NCBI GenBank assembly: GCA_964516605.1
Contig: CAZFAA010000012.1
Span: forward strand, 1 to 37,234
From: GCA-2732805 sp964516605
GTDB taxonomy: Bacteria > Pseudomonadota > Gammaproteobacteria > Coxiellales > Coxiellaceae
Direction: 5' to 3'
Length of the DNA: 37,234 bases
Shown: in pieces, positions 9,648 through 18,231 of the stretch
Layout: every line of letters starts with the position of its first letter
Position numbering within the stretch: position 1 is the first letter of the stretch
Translations under genes and position numbers: made by a program
The notes under the pieces: generated by a model
What the model saw: only the letters and a program-made list of their open reading frames with translations
Database searches by the model: none
What the model was told of the DNA's origin: nothing

Positions 9648-11418
9648 CGGAGTGATGCGAATCACCACCGGGTGCTGCACTATCAGCACGTTCTTGCCCT
9701 GCTTGGATAGGAGCAAAAATACCAGGAGATTGAGTAGTTTCAGCAAATTTAACCTTATGCATCTTATTAAGAGATATTTGTGCTGTAATAACTGTACTCT
9801 CCCACTCGCTCCGTCTTGCACTGGCGAATATAGTAGTTTCTATATTTCTTACAAATTGTTGAAACTTACCGTTCCCTAACAGGTCACAAATGCAAGGCTT
9901 CAGCTCTAATACCATTTCCTCAAATACACGATAACAGCTAGCGCGCATTTGCTCATCATTCTCACCTTCCTTCCATTGCGGCTGGAGCAAAACCAAACGC
10001 GCCACATAAAATTCCAGATAGCTATTAAACATCTCTTTCAAGGGCTTGATCTGCCCGTAAGAATCAACCGGCACAAGACAACGAACCAGTTCATGGAGCA
10101 TCGCCATAAAATCACAACATAATTTAATGGTATCTTTAATTCCAGGGCATACAAATAAAATATTACTCACAGCACGCGACGGGCAAAAAAGTTTCTTCGG
10201 GTTAACAACAAACTTTAAATTTATCCAACCCGAGGCTTGATGTGCTAACACGTCAGAATCAAGCGATATTTTTTGCGTGATCGCCCTCAAAAAACGCCGC
10301 ACACGTGATAAAGGTTGTTCAAGAGAAGCTACTATCCTATTAACTCCTTTTTCTTGGAGCAAGGCCCTACATTCTTTTAGTAATGATAGTAATGACAGTG
10401 GATCAGCAGCAGTCTTAGCTACATTAAAATGAGTTAATGGATTTCCCCGCAAACACCCACTCTCTGCAAGTGACCGCCATAATAACGACTGATCCAGTAA
10501 ATAAGCCCAAAAGATTGACCGCCCAGCAGCATTATCCAAACTAGGCACTCCACTCAGTAGCACATACAAACTATTTTCACCTGAAAGCAACCCTGATAAA
10601 TAGGTAGATAACTTATTGCACTTGAGCTGAATATCTCCTAACTCATCACCGCCTTGAGAAACATCGCCTACTGAAATTAACAAGCGTTGCAACTCCTCGC
10701 GATTATGTGGAATAGTGTGAAGCGCAACAGAATCAAATGTCAATTGCGTTGGAACTGGATTAAGCGGACTGAGCTTTTGGTGAAATGTTAACAACCGTTC
10801 AACTGATAGAAACTCTTGATCTAGCTCTCGCAGCTGCCGCTTTAGCTTTAGCAGCTGCGCACTCAGATGAGTACGTTCAAGCAGGTCTATCAAGTTTTTC
10901 CCAATGAAGCCGCCTGCATAATAACGAGTAATTAACTGGTTTATAACATCAATACTTGTCGCCTCGAAGCAATAGCTTTGTGGAGCAATTGTGAAATTTG
11001 TTGCGTTCATTTGTGGAGCAATTGTGAAATTTGTTGCGTTCAAATGTTCCGTAATTTTATCGAACAAAGGACTCACCTTCGGGACTAGATCAGAAACACC
11101 TTCAGGCAAACTTGCGCCTAACACAAAAAGATGAAATTGGCTTATGTTATTCACACGACGTAATAAAACAATACAGCTATCACCTTCGCCAGGCACCAAA
11201 ATGAGATGAGGAAATTGATCAGAGGCTCCCTGATTGCAGTTAACACGAATTATATGCAGATTTTCTGCCGAACAATCCCCTAAGCTACCATCAGCAGACA
11301 CATCAAAACATGACTCCCTACCACTATCCTTGGTAACGATAGCTATATATTTTCCTGTGTTTTTTTGTTCACCCAACTGCAACCAATTGAATTCCGATAC
11401 TAAATAATGTCTCATCAT
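9622..11418 (-). CDS. Large orphan protein (598 aa), probable paralogue of the gene at 5816-7795
   Basis: No known family is recognised. It is soluble and mostly helical, without signal peptide or membrane segment, with a basic C-terminal tail (SHHSVRRRSLSF). It starts MMRHYL, like MMRDYI of the other orphan. Both have a short beta-like block near residues 60-105 (GFTVLVR...FDIFTFGGNL versus SCIVLLR...FHLFVLGASL) and the same promoter and start context. Distant paralogy is therefore likely, but full alignment is needed. A 33-base tandem duplication (10978-11043) repeats NATNFTIAPQ. The gene sits between an OmpR-type regulator and its probable kinase. A secreted effector role is possible but unproven. 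Confidence 0.78.
   Translation of the reverse strand: MMRHYLVSEFNWLQLGEQKNTGKYIAIVTKDSGRESCFDVSADGSLGDCSAENLHIIRVNCNQGASDQFPHLILVPGEGDSCIVLLRRVNNISQFHLFVLGASLPEGVSDLVPKVSPLFDKITEHLNATNFTIAPQMNATNFTIAPQSYCFEATSIDVINQLITRYYAGGFIGKNLIDLLERTHLSAQLLKLKRQLRELDQEFLSVERLLTFHQKLSPLNPVPTQLTFDSVALHTIPHNREELQRLLISVGDVSQGGDELGDIQLKCNKLSTYLSGLLSGENSLYVLLSGVPSLDNAAGRSIFWAYLLDQSLLWRSLAESGCLRGNPLTHFNVAKTAADPLSLLSLLKECRALLQEKGVNRIVASLEQPLSRVRRFLRAITQKISLDSDVLAHQASGWINLKFVVNPKKLFCPSRAVSNILFVCPGIKDTIKLCCDFMAMLHELVRCLVPVDSYGQIKPLKEMFNSYLEFYVARLVLLQPQWKEGENDEQMRASCYRVFEEMVLELKPCICDLLGNGKFQQFVRNIETTIFASARRSEWESTVITAQISLNKMHKVKFAETTQSPGIFAPIQAGQERADSAAPGGDSHHSVRRRSLSF
10978..11043 (-). repeat. 33-bp tandem duplication inside the 598-codon orphan gene
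   Basis: Two adjacent 33-base copies (10978-11010 and 11011-11043) differ only at the last base. They encode NATNFTIAPQ twice, separated by a Met. The near identity implies a recent in-frame duplication. Confidence 0.92.
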
Positions 11419-11501
11419 ACCCCCAAACTTACAGTTACTTTAACATCTACATCCAGAATAAATACTTATAACACATCACTGTATATATAACTCAAACCGG
11501 A

Positions 11502-11530
11502 ATAATGGTAAAAACTGATCAATATGTCAA
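11502..11530 (-). promoter_or_regulatory. Sigma70-type promoter of the 598-codon orphan gene
   Basis: On the minus strand TTGACA (11525-11530) and CATTAT (11502-11507) are separated by 17 bases, the same hexamers and spacing as at 7889-7917. The predicted leader is about 77 bases. It ends in AAGTTTGGGGG just before ATGATGAGA, again shared with the other orphan gene. Confidence 0.65.
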
Positions 11531-11619
11531 CTTAATTTTAGCGAACAACACGAAACGAATGTTTCGATCCTATTTGCGATTGAGCAGTTATAACGAGCTC
11601 ATTTCATTGCACACAAGCT

Positions 11620-12336
11620 CTAGTCCACTTTAAAAAAATACCCACCACCGCGCACCGTTTGTAAAATCTGCGGGTTTTTTGAATCTATTTCAATTTTCTT
11701 GCGCAAACGCCCTACTTGTACATCAATACTGCGATCAAAGGCTTGCAATTCACGCCCCTTAGTCAAATCAAGTAATTGATCGCGGTTTAAAACACGATTT
11801 GGGTTTTCCAAAAATGCCACTAACAACTCATATTCAGCGGCACTCAACGGCACAGCCATACCATCGGCTGCCAGCAAGCGTCGTTTATTTTGATCCAACT
11901 GCCACTCATTAAAACGCAGCAACGGCATATCCGCTAAACGCCGCGCTTTACGTTGATCGGCTAATAATCCTGATGTACGTCGCGTTAATGCTTTAATACG
12001 CGCCAATAATTCACGTGGACTAAAGGGTTTAGCCAGATAATCATCCGCCCCCACCTCAAGCCCCACCACACGATCCGCCTCATCTCCCACAGCACTTAAC
12101 ATCACAATCATTACATCAGATTCATCGCGCAATTTCCTACACAAGGTCAAACCATCGTCTCCCGGCAACATAATATCCAGAACAACCAAATCAATATGAC
12201 CACGCTTTAACGCACGCCACATGTCATGACCATCACGTGCTGTGGTCACACGAAAATGATGCTGCTGTAAATAATCCTGTAATAAATCGCGGATCTGCGG
12301 ATCATCGTCAACAATCAATATGTGTAAACTTTCCAT
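11620..12336 (-). CDS. OmpR-family response regulator
   Basis: This 238-aa protein has a receiver domain (residues 1-120) with acidic pocket D10-D12, phosphorylation site D54 in VVLDIMLPGDDG and the conserved Lys of AKPFSPREL. A winged-helix DNA-binding domain (about 140-236) ends RSIDVQVGRLRKKIE...TVRGGGYFF. Sequence and layout are closest to OmpR. The EnvZ-type kinase at 7992-9278 is the likely partner although an orphan gene separates them. Whether this protein or another regulator acts at the PmrA-type boxes of the window cannot be decided here: PmrA is also of the OmpR family, but this protein looks more like OmpR. Confidence 0.94.
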   Translation of the reverse strand: MESLHILIVDDDPQIRDLLQDYLQQHHFRVTTARDGHDMWRALKRGHIDLVVLDIMLPGDDGLTLCRKLRDESDVMIVMLSAVGDEADRVVGLEVGADDYLAKPFSPRELLARIKALTRRTSGLLADQRKARRLADMPLLRFNEWQLDQNKRRLLAADGMAVPLSAAEYELLVAFLENPNRVLNRDQLLDLTKGRELQAFDRSIDVQVGRLRKKIEIDSKNPQILQTVRGGGYFFKVD

Positions 12337-12450
12337 TGTGTCATCTCATATAAATTCATGCTGTGTTAAGTACAGCAACTCCCTGGGGGAATTGCAACAT
12401 GCAAAACCATTCCAAGGATTGGCCTAAGGTCTGCTGAAAAAAGAAAGGTG

Positions 12451-13569
12451 TCATCGGGGCTGAGATAACGCATGCTCTACGATCTTTTTTTTCAGCCAAA
12501 AAAAATGATCAATCAAACCAAACCCAAATCCCAAAGAAGAGCCGCTACTGCGAAATACTTGCATCAATAGCAGCATCTGTTGATTACGCCATTTGCGTTC
12601 GCGCTCATAATCACGCAACACATCCAGTGCACCCACATCACGACCCCGCTGATATGCTTTAATTACATTGGCCGATAAAACCAGCACATCTTGAAAACCG
12701 AGGTTCACGCCCTGACCTGCTAAGGGATGCACGGTGTGTGCCGCATCACCCACCAGTGCAATCCCAGGTTTCACATAACACCACGCATGACGCATCACTA
12801 AAGGAAAAATGTGGCGCGCACTTTTTAAAGTAAGTTTACCTAAACGCAAATCCAACGCGTTCGACAGTGCAATATTAAATTGAGCGTCATTGAGGTGCAT
12901 TAAATACTGCGCTTGCTCATCATTGGCCGACCACACAATTGATTCGCTGTGCGCATCGTGCAACGGCAACACACCCAATGGTCCTGTTTTTAAAAAATTC
13001 TGATACGCACACAACCGATGTGGCTTAACTGAGGTTACCGTTGCCACAATCGCCTGCTGACCATAAGCACGCTCTGTTAAGGTAATACCTGCTTGTTCGC
13101 GCACAGTCGAATGTGCGCCATCGGCACCTACAATCAACGCTCGGGAAGAATCTAATTCATAGTGTTCGCACAACGTGATGCTAATCAGTGGATCACTGGC
13201 AGCTTTTTGCCACAATACGCGCACGACTTCTTGATTCTCGACAATATAAGCTAAGTGTTTTTTACCGATCTCCCTTGCACTAAAATGCACAGCACCATTA
13301 TTCTGCTCTGTCCAAACCCGCATGTCAGTGCACGGGGCAACACAAGCAGGGCGCAAATGTGCCCACACACCCAATGATTGCAATAGATCACGCGACGCAC
13401 GATTTAACGCACTGACGCGATCGGAACTGCGCGGCTCAAAATCAAGCTGTGGCGCACGGCGCTCAACCACCTCCACTGCTATACCTGCTTGGGATAACTG
13501 ATTCGCTAGCGCCAACCCCACCATGCCAGCACCCACAATTGTTACAGTGACTGCTGTATTAGTCTTCAC
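12451..13569 (-). CDS. ubiI: FAD-dependent ubiquinone-biosynthesis hydroxylase, UbiI/UbiF (VisC) type
   Basis: This flavoprotein monooxygenase hydroxylates the ring of a polyprenylphenol intermediate of ubiquinone. It is 372 aa with the dinucleotide motif GAGMVG (13-18), the GADG motif (148-151) and the FAD/ribityl motif GDAAHTVHPLAGQGVNLG (274-291). The start is GTG 13569, with GGAG seven bases upstream and an 11-base overlap with the end of ubiH, so the two are translationally coupled. UbiI and UbiF are hard to separate by eye; the position next to ubiH favours UbiI (VisC). The chain is slightly shorter than usual (about 390-400). Confidence 0.85.
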   Translation of the reverse strand: MKTNTAVTVTIVGAGMVGLALANQLSQAGIAVEVVERRAPQLDFEPRSSDRVSALNRASRDLLQSLGVWAHLRPACVAPCTDMRVWTEQNNGAVHFSAREIGKKHLAYIVENQEVVRVLWQKAASDPLISITLCEHYELDSSRALIVGADGAHSTVREQAGITLTERAYGQQAIVATVTSVKPHRLCAYQNFLKTGPLGVLPLHDAHSESIVWSANDEQAQYLMHLNDAQFNIALSNALDLRLGKLTLKSARHIFPLVMRHAWCYVKPGIALVGDAAHTVHPLAGQGVNLGFQDVLVLSANVIKAYQRGRDVGALDVLRDYERERKWRNQQMLLLMQVFRSSGSSLGFGFGLIDHFFWLKKKIVEHALSQPR

Positions 13570-14737
13570 ACAATAACTCCGGCTGTGGCCCAGCTCTACC
13601 CAGTAGGCGTAAAATAAGCTGTTTTTTAAATAAAGGGAGCCAATCTAATTTGAATAATACGGCTGCACGCACTGAACTGAATAACGGTAACTGTAACCCA
13701 AACACCCATTCCAAGCTGTGCGTGAAATGCGTTATGACTTTTTGATCGGCTGCACGCAAGCGCGCATACTCGCTAAGCGGTCGCCCCTGTGCCAACACAT
13801 CGACTAATTGCGCACAATCACGTAGCGTCAAGTTATAACCTTGCGCTGCTAGTGGATACATGCGGTGCGCGCTATCACCGATTAATACGCAATGCGACGT
13901 TACACTGTGCTGCGCTATGCAAGTTGTTAAAGGATAACTGCCTTCACGCTTTACACCACTAACCCGCCCAATGCGACTAGCAAATACACTGTTAATTTGG
14001 CTCACTAATTCCGCATCGCTCAACACAGCGTGGCGCGCGGTATCCAAGGTCCAGACCAATCGATATTGATGCGTATCCCACATCGGCAGTAACGCTAATA
14101 CACCTTGCGGTGTAAAACGCTCATACGCTATATGCTGATGTGGCTTAGTCAGTGCGAGCATTGCTGTAAGCGCCACATCCTGCTGCGGTGTTTCTTTGGC
14201 TTGAATATTCAGCAACCGCCGACAAGGCGATGACACCCCATCTGCTGCAATCACATAATCTGCTCTCAGCATCTGCTGCCCTGTCGCTGTTGCAAACGTG
14301 ATGCTCACGTGTTCATCTTCATCAATGCGCATCAGGTCAAGAATGATTTCGCGCTGCACATGAGCCTGGGCTAATACAAATTGCTGCAATGCATCCTGTA
14401 ATATGTAAAACGGTATAACATAGCCTAATGCATCAAGCGCTACATCTGCGGCCTTTAAAGTTAATGAACCAAAACGATACTGTTCACTCACGTGCACTGT
14501 ATCAATGGGTGCTGCATATGATGCGATTTGATCCCATAACCTTAAATTTTTTAAAAATACAACAGAGGAATACGACAATGACAGAGGGCGCTCATCTTTT
14601 TGTGAAGCCTCAACAGATGGCTCTACCGTATCACGTTCCAGCAAAGTAATCCGCTCTGCAATACCAGCTAATGCAGCGATACAGGTTAATCCAGCTAAAC
14701 CAGATCCAACAACAATAATGTGAGGTTTTTTAGACAT
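13559..14737 (-). CDS. ubiH: 2-octaprenyl-6-methoxyphenol hydroxylase UbiH
   Basis: This is an FAD monooxygenase of ubiquinone synthesis, 392 aa. It shows GSGLAG (11-16), the RPLSLSYSSVVFLKNLRLW segment typical of UbiH, ADGVSSPCRR (165-174) and GDSAHRMYPLAAQGYNL (287-303). It forms an operon with ubiI, overlapping it by 11 bases, and is divergent from the aminopeptidase P gene. In many gammaproteobacteria pepP, ubiH and ubiI form one co-directional cluster; here the peptidase is of another subtype and points the other way. Confidence 0.9.
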   Translation of the reverse strand: MSKKPHIIVVGSGLAGLTCIAALAGIAERITLLERDTVEPSVEASQKDERPLSLSYSSVVFLKNLRLWDQIASYAAPIDTVHVSEQYRFGSLTLKAADVALDALGYVIPFYILQDALQQFVLAQAHVQREIILDLMRIDEDEHVSITFATATGQQMLRADYVIAADGVSSPCRRLLNIQAKETPQQDVALTAMLALTKPHQHIAYERFTPQGVLALLPMWDTHQYRLVWTLDTARHAVLSDAELVSQINSVFASRIGRVSGVKREGSYPLTTCIAQHSVTSHCVLIGDSAHRMYPLAAQGYNLTLRDCAQLVDVLAQGRPLSEYARLRAADQKVITHFTHSLEWVFGLQLPLFSSVRAAVLFKLDWLPLFKKQLILRLLGRAGPQPELLCED

Positions 14738-14862
14738 GGTCCAAAGTATACAGCTACTAGCTGAAGATGCGAACTACAAAATGAATAGCGCCATACTGTT
14801 TCATCTTATAAAGCAGAGCAATACGCTGTTTTGTACTGGTATAGAATCTGCATGCAACTTGA

Positions 14863-14891
14863 TTGGCGAGTACTATAACGCATGTTATACT
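14863..14891 (+). promoter_or_regulatory. Extended -10 promoter of the aminopeptidase gene
   Basis: TTGGCG (14863-14868) and TATACT (14886-14891) are 17 bases apart, and TG one base before the -10 makes an extended -10 element. The promoter covers the in-frame TTG at 14863, which argues for the downstream ATG at 14923 as the true start. Confidence 0.55.
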
Positions 14892-14922
14892 CGCAATCTT
14901 GCATCAGTTCATTGAGGTCATC

Positions 14923-16707
14923 ATGGCGCAACCTATCGCAGAGCGATTATCCAAACTTCGCGCTTTAATGCGCACACACAACCTTGACTATTATTTTGTG
15001 CCAGCACGCGATGCACACAATGATGAATATTTACCAGCTTGCTGGAAACGACGTGGCTATATTACGGGTTTTACAGGCTCTGCAGGAGATGCATTAATCG
15101 GATTGCATGATGCCTATCTGTGGACGGACCCACGCTACACACTCCAAGCACAACAACAACTGGATGCAGATTATTTTTCATTGATGCATCAGCAACAAGG
15201 CTCAGGCCCTCCCATTCCTGCCTGGCTGACCCAACATGCTGCCGGCAAGCGCATCGGTACGGACCCACGCGTAATGACATCACAAGAGCACGCTGTATGG
15301 CATAAAGCACTGCAGACGGTAGGTGGAGAGCTGATCTCAACTGAACACAATTTAATTGATGCAATATGGCAAGATCAACCTGCATTACACTATAAAAAAA
15401 TAATTGTATTAGAAGAATGTTATACCGGGCAATCCACTCATAGTAAACTGACAGCATTGCGCGCTGAATTAAAAACACTCGGTGCCACGGCGCTGGCGAT
15501 CAATATGCTTGATGCGATTGCATGGTTATTTAATATTCGTGGTAGCGATATTGATTACAATCCAGTTGCTGTCAGCTATGCTTTAATTACACAAGATGAC
15601 GCTACCTTATTTATAGATGCCGCCCATTTAACTGATGAAGCACGTCAGTATTTTCACCAACAAAAAATTAACATTCAACCTTATGATGAGTTTGCGCGCG
15701 CATTACAACACACAACCTACCCTACCCTCCTGGAAGAGAATTCAGCAAGCTGGTGGATGGAACAGAATTTAAAAAATGCCACCGTTGTATTCCAATCCTC
15801 ACCGATCACGCTCATGAAGGCAATTAAAAATAACACCGAGCAGCAGGGCATGCGTGACGCGCACCGTCGCGATGGCCTAGTGTTATGTCATCTATTTTAT
15901 TGGCTGGAGCAAAACTGGCGCGGCGAAACGGAATTGAGTATAGCTAATAAAGTGGATGCACTGCGCGCACAAGACCCACTCTTTCGTGGCTTAAGCTTTA
16001 ACACAATTTCAAGTTATGCACAGCACGGAGCCATCAATCATTATGCTGTGGATGAACAAACTAATATACCACTGAGCGACCAAACACTTTTCTTACTCGA
16101 CTCAGGTGGCCAATACCTCACTGGCACCACCGATGTAACACGTACCGTGCACCTTGGCACACCATCAGCGCTACACAAACAACACTATACTCTAGTCTTA
16201 AAGGGTCATCTGGCTTTACGTCATACCCTATTCCCCCACGGCATCTGCGGTGAACAACTCAACGCTATTGCACACCAACCACTTTGGTCGCAGGGCCTGG
16301 ACTTTGGACATGGCACAGGACACGGCGTGGGTTGTTACCTATGCGTACATGAGGGGCCGCAACGAATTAGCAGTGCTTACACACGTGTGCCACTTGTACC
16401 AGGTATGATATTAAGCAATGAACCAGGACTCTATATCGAAAACTCCTATGGTATCCGCATTGAAAATTTAGTCCTCGTCACCCTCAAATTAACGCAACAA
16501 GAAAGCCCAACAGGGCATGGGCCTTTTTATACCTTTGAAGATCTCACGCTCTTCCCTTATGCACGCAATTTAATCGATAAAACCATGCTATCCCCTCAAG
16601 AAATAGACTGGATCAACAGCTACCACGAATTGGTTTACAGCAAGCTACAGGCTGATTTGCCTGAAACAATACAATTATGGCTGCGCAAAGCAACGGCGCC
16701 GCTGTAA
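14923..16707 (+). CDS. Long-form Xaa-Pro aminopeptidase (M24B, aminopeptidase P)
   Basis: This cytosolic dinuclear metallopeptidase removes an N-terminal residue preceding proline. The product is 594 aa from ATG 14923, which has GAGG upstream. It has two creatinase-like N-terminal domains and a C-terminal pita-bread domain. The metal ligands are all visible: D393 (LLDSGGQYL), D404 (GTTDVTRT), H467 (HGTGHGVG), E500 (SNEPGLY) and E514 (RIENL). The length and three-domain layout match the eukaryote-like XPNPEP1 class, not the roughly 440-aa E. coli PepP that normally accompanies ubiH. A perfect palindrome follows the stop. Confidence 0.92.
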   Translation: MAQPIAERLSKLRALMRTHNLDYYFVPARDAHNDEYLPACWKRRGYITGFTGSAGDALIGLHDAYLWTDPRYTLQAQQQLDADYFSLMHQQQGSGPPIPAWLTQHAAGKRIGTDPRVMTSQEHAVWHKALQTVGGELISTEHNLIDAIWQDQPALHYKKIIVLEECYTGQSTHSKLTALRAELKTLGATALAINMLDAIAWLFNIRGSDIDYNPVAVSYALITQDDATLFIDAAHLTDEARQYFHQQKINIQPYDEFARALQHTTYPTLLEENSASWWMEQNLKNATVVFQSSPITLMKAIKNNTEQQGMRDAHRRDGLVLCHLFYWLEQNWRGETELSIANKVDALRAQDPLFRGLSFNTISSYAQHGAINHYAVDEQTNIPLSDQTLFLLDSGGQYLTGTTDVTRTVHLGTPSALHKQHYTLVLKGHLALRHTLFPHGICGEQLNAIAHQPLWSQGLDFGHGTGHGVGCYLCVHEGPQRISSAYTRVPLVPGMILSNEPGLYIENSYGIRIENLVLVTLKLTQQESPTGHGPFYTFEDLTLFPYARNLIDKTMLSPQEIDWINSYHELVYSKLQADLPETIQLWLRKATAPL

Positions 16708-16722
16708 TGAACTGAAATCACA

Positions 16723-16750
16723 TTAGGAATTCCCGCCTGGGAATTCCTAA
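16723..16750. terminator. Perfect 12-bp palindromic hairpin after the aminopeptidase gene
   Basis: TTAGGAATTCCC (16723-16734) and GGGAATTCCTAA (16739-16750) pair perfectly around the loop GCCT. It begins 15 bases after the aminopeptidase stop codon. There is no T run on either side, so it may be a Rho-assisted terminator or an mRNA 3'-end protector, not a classical intrinsic terminator. Confidence 0.55.
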
Positions 16751-16852
16751 AATCACACTGCTCTAGTTGACGCTTAACTATTAAATCTCTATCCTTACGT
16801 AGTATCTTATAAATCACACTTTAGTGATTGAAATCAAACAGGGATGAAGATA

Positions 16853-17056
16853 ATGAGCCTCGTTGAGCTAAACAATTTAGAATTTCAGGTTGATACGTTA
16901 ATTACAAATATTGAATCTTTACAAAGAGAAAATCATGCTCTGCGCAGTCAACTGGCCAGCAGCAATCGCGACAGGACGCGCCTTAAAGATAAAAATCAAA
17001 AAGCTATCCTCAAAATCAAACGGATTATTTCTCAATTAAAGGATGAAATCGCATGA
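16853..17056 (+). CDS. Small coiled-coil protein upstream of zapA (TIGR02449-like)
   Basis: This is a 67-aa, highly charged, heptad-rich protein starting MSLVELNNLEFQVDTLI. It looks like the short coiled-coil protein (TIGR02449 type) that commonly precedes zapA in gammaproteobacteria and resembles ZapB in size and character. ATG 16853 is preferred to the in-frame ATG 16844 because AGGG (16840-16843) is nine bases away from the former and directly abuts the latter. The stop overlaps the zapA start (ATGA), so they are translationally coupled. A role in Z-ring assembly is inferred from context. Confidence 0.8.
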   Translation: MSLVELNNLEFQVDTLITNIESLQRENHALRSQLASSNRDRTRLKDKNQKAILKIKRIISQLKDEIA

Positions 17057-17376
17057 GCGTTATAGAGCAAAATCATATCGTGTCATTACGCATACTGGGA
17101 AAGAATTACAACATTAAATGTCCACCCGAACAAGCTGAAGCATTACAAGAATCTGCTCGTATCATTGAGCATAAATTACGTGATTTAAAACAATCGATTA
17201 ATCCAACTAATGTAGAACGCATGCTGATGATTACGGCCTTAAATTTAAGTCATGAACTGCTAGCACTAAAAAATGAACGCTCTCACTACCTCAGTACCGT
17301 TGAACATAAACTACAAGCTTTGCAATCGCGTATTCAAACCTTTTTAACTGTTGATGAGGAACTCACTGTTTCTTAA
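17053..17376 (+). CDS. zapA: Cell division protein ZapA
   Basis: ZapA is a cytosolic FtsZ-binding protein that bundles protofilaments at the division site. It is 107 aa with an N-terminal globular beta-alpha part (VSLRILGKNYNIKCPPEQ) and a C-terminal dimerising coiled coil (about 60-100), normal for the family. It overlaps the preceding coiled-coil gene by four bases. The downstream order 6S RNA then fau matches the conserved zapA-ssrS-fau neighbourhood of gammaproteobacteria. Confidence 0.95.
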   Translation: MSVIEQNHIVSLRILGKNYNIKCPPEQAEALQESARIIEHKLRDLKQSINPTNVERMLMITALNLSHELLALKNERSHYLSTVEHKLQALQSRIQTFLTVDEELTVS

Positions 17377-17407
17377 TCTCTAAAATTGGTATTGCTTAAA
17401 AAAAGTG

Positions 17408-17416
17408 TGGTATAAT
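17408..17416 (+). promoter_or_regulatory. Extended -10 promoter of 6S RNA
   Basis: TGGTATAAT is a perfect extended -10 (TGnTATAAT) seven bases before the first paired bases of the 6S RNA. The best -35 candidate, TTGGTA (17386-17391), is 19 bases away, so the extended element probably does most of the work. Confidence 0.6.
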
Positions 17417-17420
17417 AGAT

Positions 17421-17619
17421 TATCCTCTGCGGTATGCGTCAGCAAGTACTAAATTGTTGAATCTATACTTAAAAATACAGGGTCATTCGATGAGTTGCGT
17501 TGTTGTGCAAGCCCGCCTCGCTCTTAGGAGCACTGAGCGGGAAGCCTTAAAACCAATCTTGAATACCCACCGTGAACCGAAAGGGTTCCACATTACTTGT
17601 AGCGGTATTGCGGAGGATA
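17421..17619 (+). ncRNA. ssrS: 6S RNA
   Basis: This is the regulatory RNA that binds sigma70-RNA polymerase. The ends pair as a closing stem (TATCCTC at 17421-17427 with GAGGATA at 17613-17619). The hallmark segment GAAGCCTTAAAAC and the later GTGAACCGAAAGGGTTCCAC hairpin match the E. coli 6S RNA pattern, and the gene lies between zapA and fau, its conserved place. About 195-199 nt is the usual size. The last bases include GGAGG (17612-17616), eleven bases before the fau start. Confidence 0.93.
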
Positions 17620-17627
17620 ATTTTTAA

Positions 17628-18230
17628 ATGCCTACCAAAAAAGAACTTCGCGACTCCTTACGCTCAATGCGCCACCAACTACCACCCGCTTTGTTGCATG
17701 AATACTCACAACAAATCTGTAAACAGATTATGGCACTACCGATTTACCACACAGCACAACACATCGCCTGTTATGCCGCGATGGATCATGAAGTTGTGTT
17801 AGATGCTTTAATCGAAAATGCTTGGCAACAGGGCAAACACATTTACCTACCCGTTATCGCACAGAACCATCACATGGATTTTTTCTTATACGAACGAGAG
17901 AGTCGGCTCACACACAATTGCTTTAACGTCCTCGAACCCGACACCCATCATCGCCAATCCATCGAGCCCACCAAACTTGACCTGATCATCGTACCCTTAT
18001 TAGGGTTTGATGCAACGTGCAATCGCCTTGGCCAAGGCTTGGGATTTTATGATCGCTTTTTAAGTCAGTATTCAAAAGAAAAAACCATCACAACACTCGG
18101 TGTTGGCTATGAGCTGCAAAAAGTAGCGCAGCTGCCAACACACTCATGGGATATACCACTCGATCACGTTGTGACGGAAGAAAGAGTGTATACCATGGGT
18201 ATCCGTAATGGAGGAAACCTGTCACAGTAA
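17628..18230 (+). CDS. fau: 5-formyltetrahydrofolate cyclo-ligase
   Basis: This enzyme converts 5-formyl-THF to 5,10-methenyl-THF using ATP, recycling a folate that inhibits folate enzymes and accumulates with glycine cleavage/SHMT activity. It is 200 aa with an N-terminal basic KKELRDSLRSMR segment and the family signature VPLLGFDATCNRLGQGLGFYDRFL (about 127-150). Its start lies right behind 6S RNA, whose 3' end supplies the only good ribosome-binding sequence. Its stop is one base from the convergent membrane-protein gene. Confidence 0.95.
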   Translation: MPTKKELRDSLRSMRHQLPPALLHEYSQQICKQIMALPIYHTAQHIACYAAMDHEVVLDALIENAWQQGKHIYLPVIAQNHHMDFFLYERESRLTHNCFNVLEPDTHHRQSIEPTKLDLIIVPLLGFDATCNRLGQGLGFYDRFLSQYSKEKTITTLGVGYELQKVAQLPTHSWDIPLDHVVTEERVYTMGIRNGGNLSQ

Positions 18231-18231
18231 T

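Noticed and set aside
11620..12336. The response regulator being PmrA itself
   Set aside because: Its sequence and the EnvZ-like kinase nearby look more like OmpR/EnvZ. Nothing in the sequence links it directly to the PmrA-type boxes.
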